From Sporocytophaga sp. (GTDB lineage: Bacteria; Bacteroidota; Bacteroidia; Cytophagales; Cytophagaceae), in NCBI GenBank assembly GCA_024707265.1, contig JANQAB010000001.1:193501-257500 (forward strand): a stretch of DNA of 64,000 nucleotides. Direction: 5' to 3'. Shown piece by piece: positions 38,700 to 48,800 of the stretch. The notes beneath the pieces were generated by a model. That model was not told where the DNA came from. It saw nothing but the letters and a program-made list of their open reading frames with translations, and did no database searches. Both the position numbers and the translations under genes were made by a program. The stretch's first letter is position 1; every line of letters starts with the position of its first letter.

Positions 38700-40336
38700 A
38701 TGAAAAATATGAAATTACTCATGAGGTCCTACATTATAACAACTATTTTCTTGTGTCTATGCTTCATTGCAAAGGCACAAACAGGTCCTGCTGGAGTAGG
38801 TAAGAATGATGGAAGTTCATCACTAAAAATTTGGCTGGATGCAGGAAAGGGAACATTTTCAGATACCTTACAAAAATACTCTGCCAAGCCTGGTGATAAG
38901 ATTTTATTCTGGAAAGATCTGAGTGGCAGCAGTAACCATGTCATGTCTGCCAGTGATACAACTAATCCGCTATTAACCACTTCGAATCCACTTTTAAATA
39001 ATCAGGATGGCATTCGGTTTTTCAGGAATGATGGCAATGGAAACAAAAAAATTTCCTGGTATCCAAATCGTTCTCCAAAACCAATGATATAACTATCTAT
39101 TGCATCTTTCATGCATTAACCAAAGCAGGTGGAACAAATTTAAGTCCATTCAAAGCTACAAACTATGACAGTAATATGTGGTATTTCGGAGCTGGCCTTG
39201 TTGACGGGGGAGCGAACGGATTTACAAACGACATAAGTCTGGCTTTTTGTGATACCAGCATAGCAGCCGGTGCGGGAGACTCTACTTCTTCTACGGATTA
39301 TTGTGTAAAAGCTCCGGCCTCATTGAATAAAACTTACTTTGCAGTATTACAGAAAGAAGCATGGACTGGAAAACTTAAGATCGGACATAACACCAACACA
39401 GACTCCGTTTTTCAGGCAGGAACCCAACCCATCAATGTACCAACAAGGTATTATATAGGTTCAACCTCCAATGCAAAAGCCAATGCAGAGCCTTCTTTCT
39501 TTGATGGATATATTGCCTGTGTACTTGTCTATAACAAAATATTAAGCAGTGCCGAAAAAATTATACTTGAGAATTATCTTTCAGCGAAATACAACATTCC
39601 ACTTAAAGATAATGACATCTACCAGTTTGATGAACCGCATGCAGGAAACTTTGATTTTGAACTGATAGGAATAGGAAAAGCCAACGATGGTGCGTCCCAG
39701 CTTTCTGCAAGAGGCGAGGGGATGATAGAACTAAATAACATCTCAGAATTGAACAAAGGTGAATTTATGTTCATTGGCCACAATGGAAAGACTTTAGCTT
39801 CCGCAAAAGGTAATCTACCTACAGGCATTCAATACAGGCTGGACCGCGAATGGATTTGCTCTAAAACCGGAGGATCTCCAAAAGTTGATCTCATTATAGA
39901 CCCTAAAAACATCTCTGAAATCGACTCTAAAGACCTAAGACTTATAATAGATACAGACAATGATGGCTCTTATGCCATGGAGAAAATCGGAGAAGGCGTT
40001 ATTGAAATCTCTGAAGTAACCCGTGATGGACGCTACATTTTCAGAAGCGTTAATCTGAAACATGGCAATCATTTTACCTTAGGAAAAGTTAACAAAGATT
40101 CCTTCAACAGTGAGGCCGATTATTTTTCGCCTAATGGTGATGGGGTGTCTGACACCTATTATATACCCTATGCCGGTAAAGCAGATATCTATGACAGAAA
40201 CGGGAAACACATCAAAACCCTTACCACACCAGCCTTCTGGGATGGAACAAATAATGGAGGTGAACTTCTGCCTCCCGGGATATATTTCCTAAATGTGAAT
40301 GAAGATCTGCAAAAAACAGTAACGTTGATCAGGTAA
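38700..40336 (+). CDS. LamG-like surface protein with CHU_C (type B T9SS) end, frameshifted at an A7 tract
   Basis: ~546 residues when joined. ATG 38700 gives a normal signal peptide (MKNMKLLMRSYIITTIFLCL, then CFIAKAQ); the longer frame from 38658 only adds a leader. A lectin/LamG-like domain follows (LKIWLDAGKGTFSDT ... ILFWKDLSGSSNHV). The first frame stops at 39092. With one A added to the seven-A run at 39045-39051 it continues as GNKKNFLVSKSFSKTNDITIYCIFHAL into the second frame, which completes the LamG-like fold (DGYIACVLVYNKILSSAEKIILENYL) and a repeat-like beta domain. It ends in CHU_C (YFSPNGDGVSDTYYIPY ... KTVTLIR). It is divergent from the PorP/SprF-like gene and is its probable export client. 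Confidence 0.8.
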
Positions 40337-40489
40337 AATTTGCTTACTTCCAATTTAGACTCTTCCCTGTGAAATAACCTTGGTAATTACCGAGTGAAAA
40401 TTTTATTATTCAAGCCACTAATATTGCTTTGTTGACGTTCAATGAAGAAATTTAATATAATTTTTAAATTTAAATTTCTCAGAAATGAA

Positions 40490-42136
40490 ATGAAACATTG
40501 CCTTTTAATTTTTTGCCTTTTAACCACCACTTTTTGTGTTCATAAGAAAGATAAAAACACTAACCTCAATCTTGAATTAATTGAAGCTGCTCAGTACGAA
40601 AGAGACTCTTTATACATTGTAGATTTGCTTGAAAAAGGTGCTGATATAAACTATCAGGACTCAACAGGAAATACAGCATTGCACCACAGTCTTTCAAATT
40701 ACCTGCACGGTAAAAATGTCGATATGTTTCTCTCAAGACAAAACATTGATGTCAATCTTCGAAATAAATCAAGTCAATCACCTATATTATTAACACTGGA
40801 CAACAACTACATAAAAAAACTCATCGCTCTCGGCGCTGATGTGAATGTGCAGGATTATTCAGGAATGTCCCCTCTTCATTATGCTTGTAGTAAAAATGAC
40901 CCGGAACTTGTAGACTTATTGCTGAACAGAGGGGCAAGCGTAAATATAAAAGATAGCCTTGGCTTTACCCCGTTAATCTTGTGTTTCAAGGAAGTTACAT
41001 GGCCGAGTTTCAATGGACTGGTAGTAGGTGCATGCGGGGTATATTATCTATCAACAAATCACCCCCAGAGAGTTACCTCATATAAAATTGTTAAAGCATT
41101 ACTGAACAATGGAGCAAAGATAAATGAGAGGGATAAAGAAGGTAGGCCAGCATTAAACTATGCTATTTTACAGAATAACCAACCAGTATTATTACTTCTT
41201 CTATCATCTGGGGCAAAGGTAAGTAATGAGACTTCTGTTCGGGAAGAGTTATTGACCAATGCTATATATGGAGGAAATTCACAAATAGTAAAGTGGCTGC
41301 TTGAAGAAGGATGTGATCCAAACCAAAATGATAACGATGGCAAAACAATCTTATATATGGCTGCAGAAGTTGGGACATCAAAAATGGTACGGGATCTTAT
41401 TGAAGCTGGGGGAAATCCATCCGTTCCGTCCTACTCGTGCCTGAAATGCACAAGCAACAAGCAAATTACCTTTCCTATTCATGCTGCAGCAAATTCGGGC
41501 AATTTTGGGACATTGGTGGAATTAGTCAAAAAAGCAGATTTAAATGTAAATCTTAAGGACTATAAACAACAGTCACCATTACACCTGGCGGTTGAACAAA
41601 ACTCATATTATAATTCTTATGAGAATTATAGAGAGTACTTGTTAAGATACACAGATTGCATAGAACTACTTCTAAGCAAAGGAGCGGATCCAAATCAGGT
41701 TAACCAATATGGTTTGACACCATTAATGCTTATTAAGCCTGCCTACTATCCTTCCTATAAAAATAGCATAAGCACGACTGATAAAATCAATATTATCAAT
41801 TCATTTGCTAATAACTGTACTGACTTTAACATCAGGGATACAAATGGCATCAGTGTTTTTATGTATATATCACGTTGTCATAATATTAAAATGACTGAAC
41901 GAATGTTATCGGCAGGTGCAAACATTAATATCAAAGATAATAACGGCAACACAGCCTTGGACTATGCTTTGATGCATCAAAATGACTTGAACAGAAGGAA
42001 AGATGAGAAAGCTAAGAATACTAAAGAAGGAATGGTTTATATTTTAAATAAGATGGAATCTAAAGAAGATGTAATTGACAAATATATCAATTACCTTATT
42101 AAAAAAGGAGCGAAGAAAGGCAAGGATATAAATTAA
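40490..42136 (+). CDS. Exported ankyrin-repeat protein
   Basis: 548 residues from ATG 40490 (the frame opens 48 bases earlier, but Met17 starts a better signal sequence, KHCLLIFCLLTTTFC, possibly a lipoprotein signal although Phe before Cys is unusual). The rest is about ten ankyrin repeats, recognisable by GADINYQDSTGNTALHHS, GADVNVQDYSGMSPLHYAC, GASVNIKDSLGFTPLI, GCDPNQNDNDGKTILYMAA, GADPNQVNQYGLTPLM and GANINIKDNNGNTALDYAL. Ankyrin arrays bind proteins; no catalytic domain is present. It is a single gene converging on the GH16 gene with a hairpin between. The role is unknown. Confidence 0.85.
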   Translation: MKHCLLIFCLLTTTFCVHKKDKNTNLNLELIEAAQYERDSLYIVDLLEKGADINYQDSTGNTALHHSLSNYLHGKNVDMFLSRQNIDVNLRNKSSQSPILLTLDNNYIKKLIALGADVNVQDYSGMSPLHYACSKNDPELVDLLLNRGASVNIKDSLGFTPLILCFKEVTWPSFNGLVVGACGVYYLSTNHPQRVTSYKIVKALLNNGAKINERDKEGRPALNYAILQNNQPVLLLLLSSGAKVSNETSVREELLTNAIYGGNSQIVKWLLEEGCDPNQNDNDGKTILYMAAEVGTSKMVRDLIEAGGNPSVPSYSCLKCTSNKQITFPIHAAANSGNFGTLVELVKKADLNVNLKDYKQQSPLHLAVEQNSYYNSYENYREYLLRYTDCIELLLSKGADPNQVNQYGLTPLMLIKPAYYPSYKNSISTTDKINIINSFANNCTDFNIRDTNGISVFMYISRCHNIKMTERMLSAGANINIKDNNGNTALDYALMHQNDLNRRKDEKAKNTKEGMVYILNKMESKEDVIDKYINYLIKKGAKKGKDIN

Positions 42137-42202
42137 AACTAAATATTCTCCTTTACCCATTAATTGGTGGAATCTGAAAAAACAATTCCTTAAAGAATGA
42201 CA

Positions 42203-42227
42203 AAGGCTGCCCTTTCAAGGCAGCCTT
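42203..42227. terminator. Shared terminator between ankyrin and GH16 genes
   Basis: 9-bp perfect stem AAGGCTGCC / GGCAGCCTT (42203-42211 with 42219-42227), followed on the plus strand by CAATTTTAT. It stands between two convergent genes and may serve both. Confidence 0.75.
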
Positions 42228-42275
42228 CAATTTTATCTAACCAACACCCAGAGTCTACTCAAGGCAAGTTAAACC

Positions 42276-43294
42276 TTACTTCTTTAAAATCTCTACCTCC
42301 TGCAACTTTAATCCCGGCCCTGTGTATTCCAGCTTATTTTTTGTTTGATCACTTATAGGTTCCTGCAAATAAATGTCAAGCGTCCTGAGATCGCGATGAA
42401 GCTTGGTTTTGATTGCTCCTTTGCCATCCACTTTAAAATATTTTTTATTAGCATATGGTGCATAGGTATCGCCTTGGAAAGTAACCTGTAAATGATTTCC
42501 GTCAATCATCTTAACTTCTTGTATTTGGCCTTTACCTTCAGAGCTTTTTTCTTCTGTTTCAGTTTCTCTGACTGGCATTGATTCTTTGCAAAGAATTAAA
42601 ATCAGTTTGCCGTTTTTGAATTTAATATTATCACTGGTAAAATCTACTTTGTTACCATCAAAGGTATGAGATGCGGCAGACCACCTTTCCATATTCCATG
42701 AATTAAAATCGTCGGTCCACTTTAGATTGAAGGTTTTATCCTTTTTATATTCATAATACTTAACATAGTCGTATTCCGCAGACCTTGGTAATATTGAATC
42801 GTTCCAGGGGCCGGTCCAGTCATAAAACTCTGAGATCCATATATTCATCATTATTTTCTGAGGTCTGTTCATTCTGGCAATATGTTCTCCATCTTGCCTG
42901 TATACTTCCTTCCCATCCACACTCCATGCAATATATTCGGGAGTCCAGTCAAAAGCATAGGTATGAAACGCCTCATGAGGGTTAAAGCCCAATACTTGTC
43001 TGTGCTCATGCATCTTATGCCTGCCTTCTATGGCATTAAACTGGGCTTCATTGTTGTACCTGCCTAATATCTCCAGATCGATTTCATTCCAGTTGGTTGT
43101 AAAATCCGGATTATCATAGAAAGTAAAAAGGAGCTGACAAGGCCACTTCCCTCTGCAGACTTCATACTTACTTCAAACCGACCATATAAAAAGGATTCAT
43201 TGGTTCTAAGCTCTGCGCCCTTATATTCTTTTGCTTTTGTTAAAAATGGAGTGAATACCAGAAGAACAAAAGCGATTAAGATGTATTTTTTCAT
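42276..43294 (-). CDS. Circularly permuted GH16 licheninase (1,3-1,4-beta-glucanase), frameshifted at a T5 tract
   Basis: ~339 residues when joined. Signal peptide (1-~22), then a GH16 jelly roll in permuted order. The first frame gives GAELRTNESFLYGRFEVSMKSAEGSGLVSS and stops. Adding one T to the five-T run (minus strand, ~43128) gives SSFFTFYDNPDFTTNWNEIDLEILG, carrying the catalytic Glu-x-Asp-x-Glu of licheninases. The body then runs to EYDYVKYYEY, and only after this comes the segment FNLKWTDDFNSWNMERWSAA...DNIKFKNGKLILIL, which in ordinary licheninases is N-terminal. The same order is known from the Fibrobacter succinogenes licheninase. A ~100-residue beta-rich tail follows; there is no T9SS domain. 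A promoter lies directly upstream. Confidence 0.87.
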
Positions 43295-43320
43295 TGAATA
43301 AACGTTTGAAATTACCTTTA

Positions 43321-43350
43321 CAAAGGTACAAGAAATGGTTAGTCTACAAA
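43321..43350 (-). promoter_or_regulatory. Candidate promoter of the GH16 gene
   Basis: On the minus strand TTTG (43347-43350), 18 bases, then TACCTTTG (43321-43328), an exact TAnnTTTG. The spacing is one or two bases short of ideal. It is 27 bases before the GH16 ATG. Confidence 0.6.
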
Positions 43351-43354
43351 TATG

Positions 43355-43377
43355 AAAAGCCTGTAATATTTACAGGC
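43355..43377 (-). terminator. Terminator of the small gene at 43415
   Basis: Minus-strand stem GCCTGTAA / TTACAGGC (43359-43366 with 43370-43377) followed by TTTTCAT. It separates the 85-residue gene from the GH16 promoter. Confidence 0.75.
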
Positions 43378-43414
43378 GGATAGCATAATTTTCTGAATTC
43401 AATCTGAAAATATC

Positions 43415-43672
43415 TTAAGCAGAAATATATTCCTTAGCTTTTCTAAGAAAACCGGATCTTGTCTTTACTTTCTGTATAGATTTGGCTAAACTGTCATAAT
43501 TAATTACATATTTAATCCAGTTATAGAAATCATTTTTTTCTTTATTTACGTGGTACATAAAGGTCTCCTCACTCATTTCCTTTAAGCCTTTCAATAGCTC
43601 ATCTACATTGGTGAATACCTTTCCATCGTGGGAATAAAAGAATTTGTCAGGTGTCAGTTGTTGTAAGGACAT
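43415..43672 (-). CDS. Small conserved protein, DUF5752-like
   Basis: 85 residues, cytoplasmic, no signal peptide. It resembles the short domain with the pattern F-x-x-x-x-G-x-x-x-x-x-x-x-E-L-L-x-x-L-K-x-M-S-x-E-x-F-x-Y-H-V-N-x-E-K-N-D-F-x-x-W-I, seen here as LLKGLKEMSEETFMYHVNKE and KNDFYNWIKYV. Such domains occur alone or beside hydrolase-like proteins in many bacteria and archaea; no function is established to my knowledge. It lies just outside the 3' end of the group II intron and has its own terminator. Confidence 0.65.
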   Translation of the reverse strand: MSLQQLTPDKFFYSHDGKVFTNVDELLKGLKEMSEETFMYHVNKEKNDFYNWIKYVINYDSLAKSIQKVKTRSGFLRKAKEYISA

Positions 43673-43843
43673 TTGTATTAAAGAGTTATGATTCGTTAAT
43701 ACATGTAAAATGCTTTTAAAGGAAACATAGTTCCCCTACTGTTAAGGTTTAGGGGAAAATAATTAGAAAAGATTTCATGATGATAGAATGTCATAAGCAT
43801 TCACCTTAGAATACATCTTTTGTCCCTTAGGTCTGGCAGGGAA

Positions 43844-45812
43844 ATCGAGTAGGAAAATAGCCCTTATTGGGCTATTTGTCCTCTCACACCACCGTACGTA
43901 CCGGTCTGGTATACGGCGGTTTGTTAAAACATAGATGGCTGTCCTTGAGTTTGTCTGTAATAGTAAGAAAAACCTTGGTATCCCTGTTTCTTCCAGAAGC
44001 TTTTGGTAAGGGTTCTTTTAAGTATTGGACTATGTGCTATTCTACACGGGCCTTTGCTTGTGTTACCCCACTGGTAAGCCTTTGACTTTGACACTCCTAG
44101 TTTGATCAGATTACTTATTTTGGTCCTTATCCGCTTCCAATTACGCCATTTTGCTATACGCAAACGTGTTCTGATCTGCTCGTCAAGTTCTTCCAATTTA
44201 ATCATAGCTTGTGCTATCTTAAAATAGTTTACCCAACCTCTAATTATATCATCCAGTTTCTTGAGTTTGATACTTTCAGCTGTCGCGTCTCTTGAACTTG
44301 TAATCTTCTTACATGTTTCCTTGATACTTTTCAATGTTTGAGCACCTAGTCTTATCAAGAATTCTCCTTTCATTTTGTAAAAGGAAAAACCTAGCAATTG
44401 GCTTTCTTTTGGACGGCTGATTCTCGTCTTCGATCTGTTAACTTTTAGGAGTAGCTTGTCTTCTATGTATTTGCTGATACTCTCTGCTACTCGTTTGGCT
44501 GACTTTTCACTTCTTACATAGATACTGCAGTCATACGCATACCTTACGTATTTAAGCCCTCGTCTTTGTAACTCTTTGTCCAATTCGTGTAGCATAATAT
44601 TAGACAGTAAGGGGCTTAACGGACTCCCTTGTGGCGTTCCCTCACTACGGGGACTTGTTACTCCTCCTTCCATTATACCACTCCGAAGATAGCAGCCTAT
44701 TAATTTTAATAGCCGGATATCTCTTATCTTCTCTGAAACAAGACATAGCAGTTTCTGGTGATTCATCTTGTCGAAGAACTTCTCTAGGTCAAGCTCGATT
44801 ATCCACGTATAGCCTCTTTGCAAATATTCCTGGGCTTTCTTTACTGCCTGATGAGCATTCTTTCCTGGCCTGAATCCATAACTGCGGGGAGAAAAATCAA
44901 TCTCGTATAGCGGACTTAAAAATTGGTAAATACATTGCTGGATAAACCTGTCTAAGACTGTGGGAATACCTAACATTCTCATTCCTCCTGGTTTGGGTAT
45001 CTCTACCTTTCTTACTGGACTTGGTTTGTAACTGCTTTCTAGAATACTTTTCCGTAAAGCCTGGTAGTGGGTATAGATAAAAGGTCGAAGGCTATCGAAC
45101 TGCTGATTATCTATCCCACTGGCTCCTTTATTGCGTTCTACCGCTTTAAGGGATTTTTCCAGGTTCTTAAAGGTTAATATATTTTCTAGCATTTACTTAA
45201 ACTCATTTTTTACGCATCCTGAGTGTAATATCATCTCTTCTTAGTATGGCTAAGCTCCTCTTATATTCTACTTTCAGTTTCCGACTTATCCTCATATAAG
45301 CAGTTCTCTTACGTGTTTCGGCTTTTACTTTTTTTTTTCGCTTTCTAAGTTCCTTGATATCCACCCAATTTTAACATTCGGCCCTTCGTGATTCCTGTGA
45401 GACCTCTCCGCTTTTTTTTTCACGAAGCTCGTTTACCTTCACTACTATGACCTCTGCTGACTTCTTGCAATACCCAGTAATATCCCTATTATTAGTTGCC
45501 GCTTCGAGATGCGCTTCTCTCGTTACCAACATATTACAAGATCTCTCAGGGTAAATTTATTTTCTTTCCATTCATGTAGCTTCTGCATTTACATTATTAC
45601 ATTCTGTGTAGTGTCGGACTTTTGTTTCTTTGGCAACATTATCCATGTAATATCTACCTCTTATGCAGTTTCTGTTCGTAAGCTCAAATGTTTGCCGTAA
45701 GCTTCCTTCAGATTCGCAGTTACCCACGACACCCTTGCTTTTGGCTAATGCTAGGCACTACAACCCGCACTCGGGACTTGCACCCTAGAGAAAATAAATA
45801 TGCCTGACGCAC
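43844..45812 (-). mobile_element. Group II intron inserted at the GH10 terminator
   Basis: Minus-strand element of ~1.97 kb. The 5' end is placed at 45812, where GTGCGTCAGGC begins, followed by the typical CTAGGGTGCAAGTCCC. The 3' end is at about 43844 (…CTACTCGAT), just after a domain V/VI-like region: ACCGCCGTATACC ... GGTACGTACGGTGGTGTGAGAGG, then a hairpin AGCCC/GGGCT. The maturase ORF fills the middle; 620 bases before it should fold as domains I-III and hold no gene. The element abuts the T-tract of the GH10 terminator. Insertion directly behind a terminator hairpin is the habit of class C introns, and the ORF lacks an endonuclease domain, as class C ORFs do. The exact 3' boundary is ±3 bases. 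Confidence 0.82.
43924..45192 (-). CDS. Group II intron reverse transcriptase/maturase with altered YADD box
   Basis: 422 residues. N-terminal RT0 region (GASGIDNQQFDSLR), RT fingers/palm with RKVEIPKPGGMRMLGIPTVLDRF, the first catalytic Asp in ELDLEKFFDKMNH, GTPQGSPLSPLLSNI, the maturase X domain (DDIIRGWVNYF), and the C-terminal AYQWGNTSKGPCRIAHSPIL. There is no HNH endonuclease. The normally invariant YADD is YAYD (218-221; codon 220 is TAT at 44533-44535), so one of the two palm aspartates is missing. Reverse transcription should be lost or crippled, while splicing assistance might remain. Confidence 0.9.
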   Translation of the reverse strand: MLENILTFKNLEKSLKAVERNKGASGIDNQQFDSLRPFIYTHYQALRKSILESSYKPSPVRKVEIPKPGGMRMLGIPTVLDRFIQQCIYQFLSPLYEIDFSPRSYGFRPGKNAHQAVKKAQEYLQRGYTWIIELDLEKFFDKMNHQKLLCLVSEKIRDIRLLKLIGCYLRSGIMEGGVTSPRSEGTPQGSPLSPLLSNIMLHELDKELQRRGLKYVRYAYDCSIYVRSEKSAKRVAESISKYIEDKLLLKVNRSKTRISRPKESQLLGFSFYKMKGEFLIRLGAQTLKSIKETCKKITSSRDATAESIKLKKLDDIIRGWVNYFKIAQAMIKLEELDEQIRTRLRIAKWRNWKRIRTKISNLIKLGVSKSKAYQWGNTSKGPCRIAHSPILKRTLTKSFWKKQGYQGFSYYYRQTQGQPSMF

Positions 45813-45843
45813 CATAAAAAGGGATCACCCATTGGATGATCCC
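45813..45843 (-). terminator. Terminator of the GH10 gene, also the intron insertion site
   Basis: Minus-strand stem GGGATCATCC / GGGTGATCCC (45834-45843 with 45821-45830, one G-T pair), AAT loop, then TTTTTATG. The intron starts at the very next base. Confidence 0.88.
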
Positions 45844-45877
45844 TCAAAAAAACAACAACTTAAAAAAACAACTATTA

Positions 45878-48800
45878 CTATTGAAGCTTCACAAGCTTTG
45901 AGACTTCAATGCTTCCAGATACATATTCAATAGTCATCAAATAGGTACCTCCTTTCAGATCTTGTCCGATACTGCTGGTCTGATCTGAAGGTATATCATT
46001 CAATGCTTCTACTTCTGCTCCATAGATATTTGTAATCCTTAAATGTCTTATGGCCATATTAGAAGTAATCTTAAAGGATTCGCTTGATGGATTTGGAACT
46101 ATTCCGGTAAAGACTTTATAACCTCCGGAGAAAACACCTGTAGCAACACTTACATTCAGAGATACAGGACTTGAAGTAGTTACCCCTCCATTGCTGTCTG
46201 TTGCTTTCACCAATACCTCATGACTACCAGGACTTGCATTCTTATATTCGAATATATATGGTGAAGAAGTTGAAGAACCTACCAATTGACCATCCAGATA
46301 ATACTCTACCTTGGTAATTGTCCCATCAGGATCATCAACTGATACATCAAACGTGATAACATCACCGACAATATTTTCATTTGTAACAGGAGCGTTTATC
46401 GTGATTACCGAGGGCTGATTCCTATTGACAACAACAGCAGTCGGAGTAGAGGCAGCTTTACATCCGGCTCCATTCGTAACTTCTACAGAATAGCTTCCAG
46501 AGGTTGCTGCAGTGTAACTGGCATCTGTTCCTACCTGCTCACTACCATTAAACCACTTATAACTTAAGCCTGTTCCGGCATTTGCATTCAGCACCACCCT
46601 ATTGCCTTCCACAATAGTTGTAGATCCTGCTGCTGTAATAGTCGCTGGTGGCGTGGGGTTTACTTTAACCTCAACAGCATCCGAAGTAACCGACTGGCCG
46701 TTTGCAGTAACAGTTACAGAGTAGATTCCCGACTGCGTAGCGGTAAAAGAAGCTGCAGTTGCTCCGTCAATGACAGCATCTCCCCGTTTCCACTGATAGG
46801 TATAATCTGTGCCTGTACTTGCGTTCAGAACCACTGAAGATCCTTCACAGACTGTAGTACTTCCTGTAGTCGTTATTTGTGCTTCTAACTGAAAATTGCC
46901 TTCACTCATTTCCACTTTATCTATCACTATACATGTAGAGTTATTTCCTACATAGAATTTCAGTTTAGAAACAGCATCTGTTGTAGTAGCATTGAACTCC
47001 ATTGTAAACAACTGCGATGTAGTGGTAAGATCAACCGATTTACTAAAATAAGTAGTATAAGGATCTGCATCTTGCTGAACACTGACAGACATACTTCTGG
47101 CGGCATCAGCTTTAGCCATAAAACTAATTTTATAATTTTTTCCTTCAATTATTGGCGTTGCTTGTCTCACCTGCACATGCCACTCTGCAGTTCCAGGAGT
47201 AGCAGGGCATATTTTCAGAGAGTTAGTTCCTGACATATTTCCGTTTGTAATAACGGTCATAGTACCACTTGCGCTGCTGTTATTCTGAATTTCCCATTCG
47301 GTAGTACCCTGATCGAACTCTCCATTTTTAATCAGCGGAGTTCTTGGATTCCCTACAGTTATTGAAACTTCAGAAGAAGTAACTTTATTTCCGGAATTGT
47401 CTGAAGCAACAGCTGTAAGTTTATAGTTTCCTTCTGCCACACTGTTCCAGTCAAAGGTATAAGGTTCAGTAGCATCCTCTCCCAACTTCGTTGTTCCGTT
47501 ATAGAACTCGACTTTGGTAATGTTTCCGTCTGCATCACTTGCAGTTGCAGTAAGTGTGATATTGGCACCTACTTTAAATGTTGCATTGTTTGCCGGACCA
47601 GTTAGCTGCACTTTTGGCAATTCACCATTACTTGTACATGCACCTGTTGCACAAGCAGGATAGCCTACGCTTGTTCTTCCAGATACATAATTTTTAAGCC
47701 AGGTAAAGGCAGGCTTTTCAGTTCCCGAACTGCTCATAATCCCGGTACCTGTTCTCCATGTTGCACCTGAAATATACCCCCACAGCGTAACACCGGCAAC
47801 AGCTGGATGCTCCCAGTATACAGGGAAGTGAGTCTTATAGCTGTTTTCCTGTTGACTATTGTTACTTTCGGATTCAACACCACCATTCAGATCCAGCTCT
47901 GTGACAAATACAGGAACACCACTGGTTGCCATGAGATCCACTGCTGACTTTAACTGAGAAGCGCTTGTCTGATCCACATTAAAGCAATGAGCCTGAGTTC
48001 CGAAACCATCTATCAAACCTCTGTCGCGAAGTGCTTTAACCAAGCCTAACATACTATTAATTTTACTGGTATTGTTTTCTAACCCATAGTCATTAAGGAC
48101 AAGCTTGGTATTAGGGAACAAGGCACGAGCCTGTGTAAAGACCCAAATCTGCCAGTCATAGCCAGTGCTTCCTGTACCACCTAATAGTCTTTCGAAAACC
48201 GGATTATCTGTCTGGTGGCCTGCGAGCTGTTCATTAATAACATCAACCTGGTCTGTTAATGGGTATCTTTGAGCAACAGCAGTCATATACTCTAGAGCTT
48301 CTTCCCTTGCCTCGGCTACTGAGCTCAGATTTTTGAACCAGGACGGATATTGACTTGCCCACATCAACGCATGATAACGGAACATCATATTGTTGTTCTT
48401 TGCATGATTATAAGACACATCTGCTCCTCCCCAGTTAAACTGATCTCTCGTTCCTTCTACAGGTCCCCACTTACAGCTGTTCTCAGCTGTAACACCATTC
48501 CAGTAAGTGTTGTAATTAATTTGAGGAGCACCCGGTATAATATTAGCAAGGTATTTCCCTTTGCAGGCACTCATTCCCCTTTGTGTGACATTGGTAGTTC
48601 CAACAGTGATAACTACCCCTACAGAAGTAAATGTAACGCCTCTATTGTTTGTTGCTCTTGCCTTAATGGTATAAGTTCCTGCAGGTACACATCCCCACAC
48701 ATATTTATAAGTATAATTGGTATGTGATGTAGCTTCCCCTAAAAGAGTGGTTCCATTAAAAAATTCAACCTTTGTGACTGTTCCGTTATTGGTTGATTTT

